This document shows, piece by piece, positions 13,682 through 13,949 of a stretch of DNA of 13,949 nt (its first letter is position 1; every line of letters starts with the position of its first letter). The notes beneath the pieces were generated by a model. It was not told the origin of the DNA and made no database searches. It worked only from the letters and a program-made list of their open reading frames with translations. A program made the translations under genes and the position numbers. The DNA lies in NCBI GenBank assembly GCA_947591115.1, contig CANQCX010000031.1:1-13949 (forward strand), in the 5' to 3' direction. Origin of the DNA: an uncultured Lachnospiraceae bacterium. Its GTDB lineage: Bacteria; Bacillota; Clostridia; Lachnospirales; Lachnospiraceae.

Positions 13682-13949
13682 ATGATGATAAAACTGGAAA
13701 ATATTAAAAAAACATATGGGAAAAACGAGAATCTCCAGACGGTGCTTTCCGATGTCTCTTTGGAGATTGAAAAAGGAAGCATGGTTTCCGTTATGGGACC
13801 GTCCGGCTCAGGAAAAACATCGCTGCTGAATATTATCGGAATGCTGGACAATCAGTATGAGGGAACATATCTGTTGGACGGGAAAGAGGTACTGTCCGAA
13901 TCGGACGAGGGAAAATCTGTTCTCAGGAATGAAAAGATAGGCTTTATCT
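13682..13949 (+). CDS. ABC transporter ATP-binding protein (MacB/LolD-type), 3'-truncated by window
   Basis: The first 89 codons of the ATPase that powers the two preceding permeases. The opening MMIKLENIKKTYG is typical of the LolD/MacB family, Walker A GPSGSGKTS is at residues 39-47, and the window ends at KIGFI, just before the expected Q-loop. Signature, Walker B and switch His are beyond the window. The start is not certain: ATG at 13682 has AGGA (13668-13671) ten bases upstream; ATG at 13685 is equally possible; an in-frame ATG at 13661 would overlap the permease gene by 17 bases and add seven residues. The choice does not affect the domain. Confidence 0.9.
   Translation, partial: MMIKLENIKKTYGKNENLQTVLSDVSLEIEKGSMVSVMGPSGSGKTSLLNIIGMLDNQYEGTYLLDGKEVLSESDEGKSVLRNEKIGFI

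Overview
The window reads as chromosomal DNA from a Gram-positive anaerobe of the class Clostridia, most likely a Lachnospiraceae-type gut bacterium. This is an inference. It rests on strong AGGAGG-type ribosome sites, sigma-A-like promoters, short intergenic gaps, a pyrophosphate-type phosphofructokinase, a DUF1002 secreted protein and an FGGY kinase next to araA and araD. No rRNA, tRNA, CRISPR array, transposase or integrase was seen. There is no gene-free stretch longer than about 120 bases.

Layout. (1) Bases 1-1264 (+) hold the 3' two thirds of an ABC exporter. It converges on, and overlaps by 22 bases, a minus-strand pair transcribed from about 3990 down to 1243: pfp (PPi-dependent phosphofructokinase) followed by a membrane-anchored YkuD L,D-transpeptidase. 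A near-consensus promoter for this pair lies at 3998-4027. (2) Divergent from it is a radical-SAM protein of the PflX/PflA-like group (4038-5006). (3) A solitary 97-residue protein of unknown function (5084-5377) has its own -10 element, set in a perfect palindrome, and its own intrinsic terminator. (4) Five plus-strand genes follow with gaps of only 18-34 bases: an S66 (LD-carboxypeptidase/MccF-like) peptidase, a secreted DUF1002 protein, an FGGY sugar kinase, L-arabinose isomerase (araA) and L-ribulose-5-phosphate 4-epimerase (araD). (5) From 11383 to the window end there is a visibly more AT-rich MacB/FtsX-type ABC module: two four-helix permeases and the start of the ATPase.

How the genes work together. 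The kinase, AraA and AraD form the full L-arabinose to D-xylulose-5-phosphate route, with the FGGY kinase presumably acting as ribulokinase. PPi-PFK serves glycolysis or the sedoheptulose variant of the pentose phosphate pathway, so arabinose carbon could pass through it. The YkuD transpeptidase and the S66 peptidase both act on, or are related to enzymes acting on, peptidoglycan peptides.

Most of the window is ordinary. The best leads are the solitary 97-residue gene with its palindromic promoter, the convergent overlap with hairpins placed inside the opposing genes, the Asn-for-Asp change in the PPi-PFK active-site loop, the insertion in the radical-SAM protein, and the peptidase/DUF1002/arabinose gene string. 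I did not find clear evidence of a wholly new multi-gene system.
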